From Bordetella parapertussis (lineage in GTDB: Bacteria > Acidobacteriota > Terriglobia > Bryobacterales > Bryobacteraceae), in assembly GCA_943328975.2 (NCBI GenBank), contig CALQCC020000013.1, positions 1 through 64,000 on the forward strand: a stretch of DNA of 64,000 nt, in the 5' to 3' direction. The position numbers were made by a program, and so were the translations under genes. This document shows, piece after piece, positions 18,201 to 27,936 of this stretch. Numbering within the stretch: position 1 is the first letter of the stretch; every line of letters starts with the position of its first letter. Below the pieces are notes generated by a model. It was given only the letters and a program-made list of their open reading frames with translations, did no database searches and had not been told where the DNA came from.

Positions 18201-19940
18201 ATGAAAACCTCCGTCGCGGCCGCTGCCATCGGCTTCTTTGCGTTCGTCTGGATCGCGAGCAGTCAGAATCCGCCCAACCCGGCCGCGACGGACACTTGTT
18301 CCGCCCTTCGCCAACTCGATCCCGCAGGGCTCCCCAATCCCCGAACACAGATCACTTCCGCCACCTCGAACGCGGCAGCGGCAGCGAAGGGCAAGGCTCC
18401 TGCGGCTCCCCAACATTGCGAGGTGCTGGGTAAGATCAACGAGCGCACCGGGGTGAACTCCCAGCCCTACGCGATCAAGTTCCATCTGCGTCTGCCGGCC
18501 GCATGGAACGGCAACTTCTTTTTTGAAGGCGGCGGCGGATCGAACGGCAATCTGGGTACGGCGTTCGGCAATCTGCAGGGCGCGCAGCCAGGCAATGCGT
18601 TGACGCTTGGCTACGCGGTGGTCAGCCAGGATTCGGGGCATGACAACGCGGCCAACAACGACCCCGCGCGTAACGGTACGGTGACGTTTGGCTTCGATCC
18701 GCAGGCTCGGCTGGACTTTGGCTACAACTCCTACGACCAAGTCACGCAGGCCGCGAAGGCGATCATTCGCAGTTACTATGGCCGAGCGCCGCAGCGTTCC
18801 TACTTCGTTGGATGTTCCGAAGGCGGACGCGAGGGCATGGTGGTTTCGCAGCGCTTCCCGCAACACTTTGACGGCGTGCTCGCATGCGCCCCTGGATTTA
18901 ATCTTCCGAAGGCCGCGCTCTATGGGCACTCTTGGGATGTTCAGTCATTCGCGGAAGTGTCCGCGGCCACCGGCATCTACGACCGCGCGGGCCAACCGTT
19001 GCTCACCAAAACTTTTACGGATGAAGACCTCGACCTAGCATCGCAGGCGATCCTCAGCGCTTGTGACGCGCTCGACAATTTGGAAGACGGCGTCATCGAT
19101 AACTTCCCGGCGTGTAACGGTGCGATCGTCGCGCCGAAGCTGACGGCGATCCAGTGCGCCGGACCCAAGCGAGTCACCTGTCTTTCTGCCGCTCAGGTCA
19201 CCGCGATTCAGAAGGTGTACGCGGGAGCCAAAGACGCGCAAGGTCGGCTGCTGTATTCCGACTGGGCCTTCGATCGCGGCATTGGTGGCCGCATCGGCAA
19301 CAACTACAACCAGGGCTGGAGGTCGTGGAAGATCGGCGCCTACGACGCGCCGCAAAACGGAGCCATCATCGCGACCTTGGGCAGCGCATCGGTCTCGGCG
19401 CTCTTCACCACGCCGCCTACCGAAGTCGCATCTGCCGGTGCCCCGCCCGTGGCGTTCCTGCGAAGCGTGGACGTGCAGACTGCGGGCGCCAAGCTCACGG
19501 CGACGTCTGGAGAATATACAACGGCAGTGACCGACTTCATGCGCGCGAACTCGACGGATCTCGCCGCGTTCAAGAATCGCGGCGGCAAGCTGCTGATCGT
19601 CCAAGGCGTCAGCGACCCGGTTTTCTCCATCAATGACACGATCCGCTGGTGGGAAGAATTGAATCGCGTGAACAACGGCACGGCTGCGGAGTTTGCTCGG
19701 ATGTTCGCGGTCCCCGGCATGAACCACTGCAGCGGTGGTCCCGCGACGGACCAATTCGACGCCTTCACCGCACTGACGTCGTGGGTCGAAAAATCCGGGC
19801 CTCCCGCGCAGATCGTCGCGACGGCGGGAAATACTACGCCATGGCCGGGACGCACGCGTCCACTGTGTGCGTATCCTACGCAGGCGCGTTATAACGGCTC
19901 GGGCAGTATCGAGGACTCCCGCAACTTTAGCTGTCGCTAG
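18201..19940 (+). CDS. Tannase/feruloyl esterase family protein
   Basis: YFVGCSEGGREGMVVSQRFPQHFDGVLACAPG; GMNHCSGGPATDQFDAFTALTSWVEK. Confidence 0.92.
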   Translation: MKTSVAAAAIGFFAFVWIASSQNPPNPAATDTCSALRQLDPAGLPNPRTQITSATSNAAAAAKGKAPAAPQHCEVLGKINERTGVNSQPYAIKFHLRLPAAWNGNFFFEGGGGSNGNLGTAFGNLQGAQPGNALTLGYAVVSQDSGHDNAANNDPARNGTVTFGFDPQARLDFGYNSYDQVTQAAKAIIRSYYGRAPQRSYFVGCSEGGREGMVVSQRFPQHFDGVLACAPGFNLPKAALYGHSWDVQSFAEVSAATGIYDRAGQPLLTKTFTDEDLDLASQAILSACDALDNLEDGVIDNFPACNGAIVAPKLTAIQCAGPKRVTCLSAAQVTAIQKVYAGAKDAQGRLLYSDWAFDRGIGGRIGNNYNQGWRSWKIGAYDAPQNGAIIATLGSASVSALFTTPPTEVASAGAPPVAFLRSVDVQTAGAKLTATSGEYTTAVTDFMRANSTDLAAFKNRGGKLLIVQGVSDPVFSINDTIRWWEELNRVNNGTAAEFARMFAVPGMNHCSGGPATDQFDAFTALTSWVEKSGPPAQIVATAGNTTPWPGRTRPLCAYPTQARYNGSGSIEDSRNFSCR

Positions 19941-21069
19941 GACGATTGCGCTTCGCTCGCCGCGCGCTGGGACTCAGCACCCGATTCCACCACATGATGG
20001 TGCCGGTCACGAAAAGCATCGAAGGCAGCAAGCCGAGAACCACCCACAGCGCCTTGGTCTTGTTGCCCGCGAAGTTCCCGAAGTGCAAGTAATACAGCCA
20101 GCGAATGAAATTATCTCCGGGGCTGCGGCGGATCGGGGCGCGGCCTTTGCCTTTCCCTTTGCCACCACCTTTGCTGAAGCCACCTTGGGGAATCGAGATC
20201 TGCGCAGCTACGACAGATGGCGGCGCGGCGATCATCGCTTGCGGTTCGTCCGGTACTTCCTCGGGAATCGCGTACTGGATCAGCGGCGAGAATTGATTGA
20301 TTACTTTCTCGAACGGCAACGGCCACACCACGAAGATGCCGGTCACCGCCCACATGAACACCAGTCCGAAACTCCAAAATCCAACTGAGCTATGAAGATC
20401 CCAATTGATCCGCTTCCAACCGGATTTCGGATTGATCCACAAGTTGCGTTTCCACTTGTCGATGCCGGGCCACCACACCACGGCTCCGGTGATGCACAAG
20501 ATCGTGAACACGATGGACGCAACCCCGTTCCACATACGGCCCGTATCGCCCGCTAACAGATCCGTATGCAAGCGCACGAACCACGAGGCAAGCTGGATCG
20601 CGTAGGGCACCGAGGGTCCCAAATCTTCTCCGGTGTACGGATCGAACATGCGTTGGTTGCGCTCGCCGTGATGATCCATCCACACTTCGGTGGCTATGTT
20701 CGCCTCTTTGGCCGGCCACAGGTAGCTGACTGTGTCTTCGGGATAGATCTTAATTGCCGCCGCTTTCAACGCTTCGTCGGAAAGTTTCTCGCCCTTGACC
20801 GCCACCTTGCGCGGCCCCTGATCCGCCTCGCGATAGATCTCATTGCGGAAGACGATGGCGCTGCCGCTCACGCTGATAAGCAACACGTACAGTCCGAGCG
20901 CGATGCCCGACCAGAGATGGATCTGAAACATCGCGCGCCGCAGCCAGACGTTCTGCGGACGGCGCAGCCATCCTGCCTTCGGGCCCGGCTTCGGGATTTC
21001 TGTCGGGGCTTGCGGGTTCGTGATCTCCACCCCGGTATAATAGCGGAAAATGATTATCGACCCCAGCAC
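19927..21069 (-). CDS. PepSY-associated TM helix protein (iron-regulated membrane protein-like); GTG start at 21030 plausible
   Basis: QIHLWSGIALGLYVLLISVSGSAIVFRNEI, LHTDLLAGDTGRMWNGVASIVFTILCITGAVVWWPG. Confidence 0.9.
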   Translation of the reverse strand: MLGSIIIFRYYTGVEITNPQAPTEIPKPGPKAGWLRRPQNVWLRRAMFQIHLWSGIALGLYVLLISVSGSAIVFRNEIYREADQGPRKVAVKGEKLSDEALKAAAIKIYPEDTVSYLWPAKEANIATEVWMDHHGERNQRMFDPYTGEDLGPSVPYAIQLASWFVRLHTDLLAGDTGRMWNGVASIVFTILCITGAVVWWPGIDKWKRNLWINPKSGWKRINWDLHSSVGFWSFGLVFMWAVTGIFVVWPLPFEKVINQFSPLIQYAIPEEVPDEPQAMIAAPPSVVAAQISIPQGGFSKGGGKGKGKGRAPIRRSPGDNFIRWLYYLHFGNFAGNKTKALWVVLGLLPSMLFVTGTIMWWNRVLSPSARRAKRNRPSDS

Positions 21070-21661
21070 CCGCGACCCCTTTGACGTTTACCGCCTGCTC
21101 TCGGGGTCCATCCTCCCCAGGCCGATCGCATTCGTATCCACGATCAGCAAGGATGGCGTGCGGAATCTCGCTCCGTTTAGCTTCTTCACCGTGGCCAGCG
21201 CGAACCCTCCCATCATTGCGTTCTGCCCCATGACGCGCGGCGGCGATAATCCCAAGAAGGACACGTTGGTGAACATCGAAGCCACCGGAGAATTTGTAGT
21301 GAATATTTGTAGCGAAGACTTCGCGGCGCAGATGAATTCGACCGCGGGAGAGTATCCGCCCGACGTGGATGAATTCGAACTCTCCGGCCTCACCGCTGTC
21401 CCCAGCGAAATCGTGAAGCCCCCGCGCGTCAAAGAATCGCGCGTGAATATGGAGTGCAAGCTGCACCAGTTGGTGCAAGTGAGCGACAAGTTCCTGGGCG
21501 GAACGCTGGTGCTAGGCGAAGTGGTCCGCTTTCACGTGCAGGATTCGATGGTCAACAGCATTGGGGAAATCGACGCCGACCAATTGAACGCGATCGGGCG
21601 CATGGCGGGTCCAGTGTATGTGCGGACGACGGATCGGTTTGAGATGGTCCGCCCGGCATAG
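21050..21661 (+). CDS. Flavin reductase family protein
   Basis: RDPFDVYRLLSGSILPRPIAFVSTISKDGVRNLAPFSFFTVASANPPIIAF. Confidence 0.92.
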   Translation: MIIDPSTRDPFDVYRLLSGSILPRPIAFVSTISKDGVRNLAPFSFFTVASANPPIIAFCPMTRGGDNPKKDTLVNIEATGEFVVNICSEDFAAQMNSTAGEYPPDVDEFELSGLTAVPSEIVKPPRVKESRVNMECKLHQLVQVSDKFLGGTLVLGEVVRFHVQDSMVNSIGEIDADQLNAIGRMAGPVYVRTTDRFEMVRPA

Positions 21662-21666
21662 CGCTG

Positions 21667-22091
21667 CTAGAGTTCAGGCTGGGGGACCGGTGCTGCGAAG
21701 GTAAACGCAGCGCGCGTCGGACCTGACGCGCGCAGCAGTTCGAGCTTGGTTCGGCCTTCTATAAGATCCGGGTGATGCCCCGCGGGAATCCACCAGAACA
21801 CTTGATGCGGCCGGGTTGGTTTTTCAAACCATCGCGCACGGTCGCGAAAGACACCTGCGTGCGCGGACTCGTAGGCGAACTCTCTCAGCGCCTCGACGCT
21901 CTCCCACACGGAAAGATTCTCCAGCAGCAGGGGATCTCCTCCGTCATCGGCAAGTCTCCACACGAAGCCGGGGCTGGCTCCGCTAGAACATTCATCGTGG
22001 GGACCTGGGCGTAGAACTCGGCCATCTCCGCGCTATCCGGTGCCCAACGAGCCAGCAATAGGTTCAATTGGGCGAGATGCCAACCGGGCAT
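21667..22091 (-). pseudogene. DUF3291-like protein disrupted by an apparent 1-bp deletion near 21968
   Basis: N-terminal half in ORF 22091-21885, C-terminal half in ORF 21963-21667; one extra base in the CCCC run restores EPAPGFVWRLADDGGDPLLLENLSVWESVEALREF. Confidence 0.7.
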
Positions 22092-22657
22092 TAGAACGCG
22101 ACTTTGGGAGCCTGCTTAGCCGCAGCATCGGCACTAAAGTAGGCATCTTCGCGCGTGAAACCGAATAACGAAGCCGCGATGTTCTTCGGGAACAGTTCGA
22201 TGTTCGTGTTGTACTTTTGCACGGACTCGTTATATCGCTTGCGAGAGACGGCGATGCGGTTCTCGGTGCCCGCTAACTCGTCCTGTAAACGCTGGAAGTT
22301 CTCGTTGGACTTGAGCTGCGGGTAGTTCTCAACCACGACCAGCAAGCGGCCCAAGGCTCCTTCGAGTTGGCTGTTACCGGCGATGCGTTCTGCGGGGGTC
22401 TTCGCACCCATCATGGCCGAACGCGCGTTGGCGATCGATTCCAGCACCGACTTTTCCTGCGCCGCGAAACCTTTGACCGTTTCGACCAAGTTGGGGATCA
22501 GATCCAGCCGACGCTGGAGATCGACGTCAACCTGTTTGAACGAAGCTCTGTATTCTTCCCGCTCCGTCACCAGTTCATTCCGCGAACCCATGAGATTGCC
22601 GCCCAACACCAGAGCCAGCAATGCGATCCCGCCAATTACGATCCAACCGGTTTTCAT
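22091..22657 (-). CDS. lemA: LemA family protein
   Basis: NELVTEREEYRASFKQVDVDLQRRLDLIPNLVETVKGFAAQEKSVLESIANAR. Confidence 0.92.
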   Translation of the reverse strand: MKTGWIVIGGIALLALVLGGNLMGSRNELVTEREEYRASFKQVDVDLQRRLDLIPNLVETVKGFAAQEKSVLESIANARSAMMGAKTPAERIAGNSQLEGALGRLLVVVENYPQLKSNENFQRLQDELAGTENRIAVSRKRYNESVQKYNTNIELFPKNIAASLFGFTREDAYFSADAAAKQAPKVAF

Positions 22658-22686
22658 TTATGTTTTCTCCGCCGTTCCAATTATCG

Positions 22687-23388
22687 CTAGTTCAAACCGT
22701 CGACGAACACCACTACCTTACCAATAGAAACGAGATAGCACGCAAAAAGTTCCGTGACGTCCGGAACGTCTGTTTTCTTAGATTCGCGAATGTCGAGCAA
22801 GGATTCAAACGCCGCCATATCCGCCGGAATCGTTTCGGCCACCTGCCGCACCACCGCGCGACGATCTTCCGCCGGTTTCACACCAGCCAATGCGAGTGCA
22901 TGGCGGTTGAGTACGCAGAATGTAGATACGGAATCCGCGCACAGCGCCAGCAACGCCGGCGTGTCGGACAAGATGCTCGCACCCTGTTGGCGAAGTCGCA
23001 GCAGATTGCTCCGCAGTTCGTGCTCCACTTGGGTTCGATACTGAGTGTCGTGCACAACCAGATCCGCGATGGGATCAGGACCGAACAGAACCCGGCGGCG
23101 ATGCTGCATGTCGCGGAACTCAATCGGGAAACTGTCGGCGGAGTTACTGACTTCCTCTTCGCTCATCAGCAGCGGAGCAGGGTTACCTTGTTCGCGCCAC
23201 CAGCGCAGGATAGGCTCGCCGTCGGCCAGTTCGCGCGGCGTGATGTCTTTCAGGACGCACAGAATATTGAGGTCAGAGAAGCGATCGCTTTGACCGGGCG
23301 CCGCTGCGGATCCATAGAGAACCACTGAGACCAGACGTCCACTGAAAGCAAGCTCGAGTTTCGAAACCAGTTGTTCTAAAGGGTTCAT
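22687..23388 (-). CDS. Nucleotidyltransferase-fold protein
   Basis: VVLYGSAAAPGQSDRFSDLNILCVLKD motif. Confidence 0.75.
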   Translation of the reverse strand: MNPLEQLVSKLELAFSGRLVSVVLYGSAAAPGQSDRFSDLNILCVLKDITPRELADGEPILRWWREQGNPAPLLMSEEEVSNSADSFPIEFRDMQHRRRVLFGPDPIADLVVHDTQYRTQVEHELRSNLLRLRQQGASILSDTPALLALCADSVSTFCVLNRHALALAGVKPAEDRRAVVRQVAETIPADMAAFESLLDIRESKKTDVPDVTELFACYLVSIGKVVVFVDGLN

Positions 23389-23394
23389 TTGTGA

Positions 23395-24189
23395 TTACCA
23401 GCCTCCGGATGCGCCACCGCCACCGGAGCCTCCGCCGCCAAAACCGCCGAAGCCACCACCACCGCCCCAGCCACCACCGCCGGAGCCGCCGCCGAAGCCG
23501 CCACCGCCCCAGCGATCATTCCGTCGCCCGCCCAGCATGTTCCCGATGATCATGCCAGTGAGGATATCGCCCGCGCCGCCACCGCGACCTCCGCGCCGTC
23601 CGCCGAACATACTCAGAACGACCATCGCCAGGATGAAGAGCGCGACAATTCCACCGAAGGGAATGCCGTCCTGTTGTTGGCGTCGCCCCACGGGAGCCTG
23701 CCCATCGATGGTGACGCCCTTCGCTTGCGCGACACGAGCGCCGAACTGTTGGACGGCAGCGTAAATTGCACCACCGTAGTCGCCTTGCCGTAGAATCGGG
23801 CGGATCGCGCGCAACACGTCGCCCGCGGCACCATCTGTGATGATGGGCTCCAGACCGTAGCCGACTTCCGCTCGATTCTTGCGATCTTCAATCGCGAAGA
23901 AGATTAATAGCCCTTCGTCCGTGCCCTTTTTGCCGATGCCCCATTTCTCAAACAGACGAACCGAAACATCTTCAATCGTGTCGCCTTCAAGTGACTTTAC
24001 CAGCACGACGGCGAACTGCGCGCCCGTGGCTTTTTCGACGTTGGCACAATAGGTTTCGATGGCTGCCGCGGCGTTTGCGTCCAACGCACCCGCGAAGTCA
24101 TTGACGTAGCCGCGCGGTTCAAGCTTGGAAATATCGAGCCCAAACGCCAAGCTCGTGAATACGAACGCGACGAGTGCGAGTCTTTTCAT
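23395..24189 (-). CDS. TPM-domain protein (YgcG-like) with Gly-rich C-terminus
   Basis: VNDFAGALDANAAAAIETYCANVEKATGAQFAVVLVKSLEGDTIEDVSVRLFEKWGIGKKGTDEGLLIF; GGGG tail. Confidence 0.9.
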   Translation of the reverse strand: MKRLALVAFVFTSLAFGLDISKLEPRGYVNDFAGALDANAAAAIETYCANVEKATGAQFAVVLVKSLEGDTIEDVSVRLFEKWGIGKKGTDEGLLIFFAIEDRKNRAEVGYGLEPIITDGAAGDVLRAIRPILRQGDYGGAIYAAVQQFGARVAQAKGVTIDGQAPVGRRQQQDGIPFGGIVALFILAMVVLSMFGGRRGGRGGGAGDILTGMIIGNMLGGRRNDRWGGGGFGGGSGGGGWGGGGGFGGFGGGGSGGGGASGGW

Positions 24190-24199
24190 GCTGGTTCGA

Positions 24200-25519
24200 T
24201 TAGTGGACAAGTAAGTCTTGGCGGCGCACCCGGAAATCGCCCAATGGGCCGAGCATCGCGACCGCAATCTGTTTGGGCTGGAAGAACTTCTGCGCCAGCC
24301 CCTGCACTTCTTCCGCCGTCACTTGTTCCACGCGGCGCAGCATTTCGTCCATGGACATGAAGCGTCCAAAGTATGTTTCCTGGCGCGCGAGATTCGCCAT
24401 GCGCGACGAAGTGCTTTCGAGACCCAGCACAATGGAGCCCTTCAAATGATCCTTGGCGCGGCGCAGTTCTTCATCACTCACCCGCTTGGCAGCGACCTCG
24501 TGCATTTCGTTGACGATCGACTTGATAACTTTTTCCGCGGTCCGCATCGACGTGCCCGCGTAAATGATCATGCAGCCAGCATCGCGATACAGCGCGAGTT
24601 CGCTGTAGACCGAATACGCCAGGCCTTGCTTTTCACGGATATTCTGGAACAATCGCGAACTCATGCCGCCGCCCAGGATCGCGTTCAGGATGTAGCAAGC
24701 GAAGCGGGATTCGTCCGGCATGGCGATGGACGGAACGCCCACAAAGAGGTGAACCTGCTCCACCGTCTTGCGATCCTTGAATACCAACGGCGCATGCGGT
24801 TCCGGAACGGCGCTTGCTGCGCGAGCGCGGCGCGGCTTCAAGTCGCCCAGATGTTCTTCGGCCAGCAGCACCAAATGTTTGTGGCTCAGATTGCCGGCCG
24901 CCGTGACCAAAATATTCGCGGGGGAATAAATCTGCCGGAAGTAGCGATCCAGCTTGTCCCGATCGAAGCTGCGAATCGTCTGGCGCGTGCCCAGAATCGA
25001 GCGGCCCAAGCCGTGCCCTTTCCAAAAATGGCTGCTGAACAATTCGTGCGCCATGTACTCCGGGTTGTCCACTTCCATCTTGAGTTCTTCCAAGATGACG
25101 CCCTTTTCCTTCTCGAGATCTTTCTGATCGAAAAGCGGATTGCGCACCAAGTCGCTCACGATGTCGAAGGCCTCGGGCAAGTGTTCGTCCAACACCTTGA
25201 CGTTGAAGCTGACTACTTCCTTGGACGTGAACGCGTCGAGACCACCGCCGATGGAATCCACCGAGCGCGCGATCTGTTCCGCGGAACGTTTCTTGGTCCC
25301 CTTGAACACCATGTGTTCGACGAAGTGGGAGATGCCGGCCTCGTGTGCTTCTTCTTCGCGAGAGCCGGTGCCGACCCAGATGCCGACCGAGACGCTGCGC
25401 ACCTGGGGCATCCGTTCCGTAACAACGCGGATGCCGTTGGGGAGTTCTTGGCGCTCAATGTCGCGGGATTTGGATGGGCGGGGCGCAGACGGCCGAGCGT
25501 TCTTCGGGGATGGGGGCAT
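24200..25519 (-). CDS. M16 family metallopeptidase
   Basis: HFVEHMVFKGTKKRSAEQI (HxxEH motif). Confidence 0.95.
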   Translation of the reverse strand: MPPSPKNARPSAPRPSKSRDIERQELPNGIRVVTERMPQVRSVSVGIWVGTGSREEEAHEAGISHFVEHMVFKGTKKRSAEQIARSVDSIGGGLDAFTSKEVVSFNVKVLDEHLPEAFDIVSDLVRNPLFDQKDLEKEKGVILEELKMEVDNPEYMAHELFSSHFWKGHGLGRSILGTRQTIRSFDRDKLDRYFRQIYSPANILVTAAGNLSHKHLVLLAEEHLGDLKPRRARAASAVPEPHAPLVFKDRKTVEQVHLFVGVPSIAMPDESRFACYILNAILGGGMSSRLFQNIREKQGLAYSVYSELALYRDAGCMIIYAGTSMRTAEKVIKSIVNEMHEVAAKRVSDEELRRAKDHLKGSIVLGLESTSSRMANLARQETYFGRFMSMDEMLRRVEQVTAEEVQGLAQKFFQPKQIAVAMLGPLGDFRVRRQDLLVH

Positions 25520-25525
25520 CTACAT

Positions 25526-26089
25526 CTATGATACGCCCACGTTGCGTGCAGGGTTCCCCATAATGTGATGGGAGATGGCCAGAGCAAAGGAATCGATTCC
25601 TGCACGTAGGGCAGCGGACATCGCGGGGTCCGCTGCAACCTGACTCGCCGAGAGCGACCTCCCCAGCAGTTGCAGGGTGAGCGCGGACGCCAGCACGACC
25701 TTCGCCGACATGACGGTCAACGTTTCCGTCAGCGCGTCCTGCGCATAGGTCCCGCGCGGCGATGCATTGAATAGCGTGACCGGCTTCTCCGCCAGTTCTC
25801 CGCTGCCTACTACCCAGTCGAGGGCATTCTTTAAAACGCCTGGAATGCCGTGGGCGTATTCGGGTGTGGAGAAAACGACGCCGTCGGATGATTGCAGCTG
25901 AGCCCTCCAATCCGTCACCGCGCGCGAAACCCGCTCGTCATCAAGATCCGGATTGAAATGCGGAATGTCGCCGAGTCCAGCGTAGAAGCTGAGATCGATG
26001 CCCCGGGGAGCGAGCGCCACGGCGGCCTGCAGTAGCGCTGTGTTGGATGATGAGGCTCGGAGACTACCGGATACCGCCAGGATTCGCAT
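25526..26089 (-). CDS. NADPH-dependent FMN reductase family protein
   Basis: MRILAVSGSLRASSSNTALLQAA...GVVFSTPEYAHGIPGVLKNALDWVVG. Confidence 0.92.
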   Translation of the reverse strand: MRILAVSGSLRASSSNTALLQAAVALAPRGIDLSFYAGLGDIPHFNPDLDDERVSRAVTDWRAQLQSSDGVVFSTPEYAHGIPGVLKNALDWVVGSGELAEKPVTLFNASPRGTYAQDALTETLTVMSAKVVLASALTLQLLGRSLSASQVAADPAMSAALRAGIDSFALAISHHIMGNPARNVGVS

Positions 26090-26103
26090 AGGACTGTTCT
26101 CTT

Positions 26104-26601
26104 TCAGTTGTCGCAGATCCGGTGGATCGCCGGGGCTAGCGTGCTTACAAAAACATCCCGGTGACGGGACCATCTTCCCGGATAGGGCACGTGGACAAAC
26201 TCGCCGCTCCAGGTCGCGCGTGAAGCAGCTTGCAGAACGTTGCCTTCGATGGAGCGCACTACCGTGACGATAGTGGCCGGTCGCAGTCGCGCGATGCTCC
26301 TCGACAATGACCGTTCACTACCTCGGCAGGCAGCTCGCCGCGCTGCCGGAGGAAGGTCGTCCACGGGCTCTGGACACAGGTCGACCAAATAGCAACCTGA
26401 GGCTTGGAAGGTGGCGAGGAAGTTCTCTTCGCCGATAGAGGGATCGGCCGCCTGGAAGGCCGCTAGCATCGCCCGGTAGAGTCCAGAATCGCAGCGGTAG
26501 AAGAAACGTCCGGATGCGGGCGGCGACTCTCCGATGAACAACATGCGCACACGGGGCGGGCGGAAACGGCGTCTTAACTTCTCCCGCTGGCCTCGCGTCA
26601 T
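26104..26601 (-). CDS. Uracil-DNA-glycosylase-superfamily-like protein
   Basis: RMLFIGESPPASGRFFYRCDSGLYRAM; YLVDLCPEPVDDLP. Confidence 0.55.
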   Translation of the reverse strand: MTRGQREKLRRRFRPPRVRMLFIGESPPASGRFFYRCDSGLYRAMLAAFQAADPSIGEENFLATFQASGCYLVDLCPEPVDDLPPAARRAACRGSERSLSRSIARLRPATIVTVVRSIEGNVLQAASRATWSGEFVHVPYPGRWSRHRDVFVSTLAPAIHRICDN

Positions 26602-27236
26602 TTGCGAAACTCGACCTCCTGATTGAGCTGAATCTGACCGCCTTCCATGATGTCGCAGTTCAGCGCCAACTTGCCGCCGAAGCGCTTGACGATATCGCGC
26701 AGAACCGTCGGATCGTGAGCCAAGGTATCGGGATCAAAGGTCGTCATGATGCAGCGACCCCGTAGATCGGCGACGCTGATCACGACGTCGCCGATGAAGA
26801 GTCGACCGCCTTGCCACTCCCTTTCCGCTAGGCCGTTGACGCCTCCCACGATGATGTTGGGTCGAAGGCGTCTGCGGTCGCGTCCGAAGGCTTCAATGGC
26901 ACCATCGGTCGCAACCAGGAGAGGAAGAATGTCGAAGCGATCCACGCTATCGTCCCGCATCAAGCGAGCGCCTGGGCCCACGATCTTTTGCACGGCGACC
27001 AGAGCAGCGGGACTGGTCCAGGGCTGCCCGTCGATCAAAGGAGTGCCGTCCTCAGCCAGCGTCCCGTGCAACCCGAGTAGTCCAGGATACGTGCGCGAGG
27101 TCACCGTGTGCCCCCGCGCGTCCTGGACCTGGATGATGCGGTCGCCATCGATGCCCGAAGCGGCCAGCCGCGCTGTTTGCAACTGCTCCCCTGCCATCGA
27201 CTTCACCGGATAGCGCCAGAGTTCCTTCACGTACAT
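26598..27236 (-). CDS. MOSC-domain protein (YcbX-like)
   Basis: VKELWRYPVKSMAGEQLQTARLAASGIDGDR; VADLRGRCIMTTFDPDT. Confidence 0.9.
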   Translation of the reverse strand: MYVKELWRYPVKSMAGEQLQTARLAASGIDGDRIIQVQDARGHTVTSRTYPGLLGLHGTLAEDGTPLIDGQPWTSPAALVAVQKIVGPGARLMRDDSVDRFDILPLLVATDGAIEAFGRDRRRLRPNIIVGGVNGLAEREWQGGRLFIGDVVISVADLRGRCIMTTFDPDTLAHDPTVLRDIVKRFGGKLALNCDIMEGGQIQLNQEVEFRK

Positions 27237-27258
27237 TGTTCTTCTCCTTACGAACCGC

Positions 27259-27816
27259 TTACGCTACCAACGCGGGTTCCATGGTTACGGAAACGCGCGG
27301 GAAATCCACGTCGGTGCGGGCCACGTGATTGAAGTAGTTGGTGAAGATGTTGATGGCGACGTTCGCCACGATCTCCGCCACGTCGCCGTCGCTGTAGCCG
27401 GCCGCTTTCACCTGCGCCACTGCCTGGTCAGAGACTTCACCACGCTGCACCACCAGCAATTGCGCAAACTGCAGGCCGGCGTCGCGTTTGGCGTCCTGTG
27501 CATGCGCTTCGCGGCTGGCGGCGATCTCTTCCGGCTTCAAACCCACCATCTTACCGATCGTGGAGTGCGCGGAGAGGCAGTATTCGCACGAGTTGGCCTG
27601 GGCCACGGCGAGCGCGATCTGCTCGCGGAACTTGGCATCCAGATGGCCGGTTCCCAGCGCCGCGCCGAAGTTCAGGTACGCTTCCAAAGCGGCCGGACCG
27701 GCGGCCAGGGTCTTCATCAAGTTCGGGGTGATGCCGAGCTTGGCCTGCACTCCGTCCAGTAACTGTTTCGTCTTGCCGGTGGCTTCGGCGGGGTTCACGG
27801 CGGTGATTCGTTGCAT
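27259..27816 (-). CDS. Carboxymuconolactone decarboxylase / AhpD-like (peroxidase-related) protein
   Basis: FREQIALAVAQANSCEYCLSAHSTIGKMVGL (CxxCxxxH). Confidence 0.92.
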   Translation of the reverse strand: MQRITAVNPAEATGKTKQLLDGVQAKLGITPNLMKTLAAGPAALEAYLNFGAALGTGHLDAKFREQIALAVAQANSCEYCLSAHSTIGKMVGLKPEEIAASREAHAQDAKRDAGLQFAQLLVVQRGEVSDQAVAQVKAAGYSDGDVAEIVANVAINIFTNYFNHVARTDVDFPRVSVTMEPALVA

Positions 27817-27863
27817 TTGATTTTCTCTTTTCTGTCGCGTCTTGTGAGCGACACCCTTACAAG

Positions 27864-27880
27864 TGCATCTATGGCGCCAA
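27864..27880 (-). promoter_or_regulatory. Candidate sigma54 (-24/-12) promoter
   Basis: Minus strand TTGGCGCCATAGATGCA; GG and GC elements have canonical spacing. Confidence 0.65.
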
Positions 27881-27936
27881 TCCGGAAATACCCCTAAGTT
27901 GTTGCAATGATTAGGACAGAGCCCCACGGTCGCATC

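Noticed and set aside
23400-23520. Repetitive CCGCC/CCACC tract considered as a repeat array
   Set aside because: Explained by the Gly-rich C-terminus of the TPM-domain protein; not CRISPR or satellite DNA.
24218-25531. 437-aa plus-strand ORF opposite the M16 peptidase
   Set aside because: Antisense shadow; the M16 HxxEH protein explains the region.
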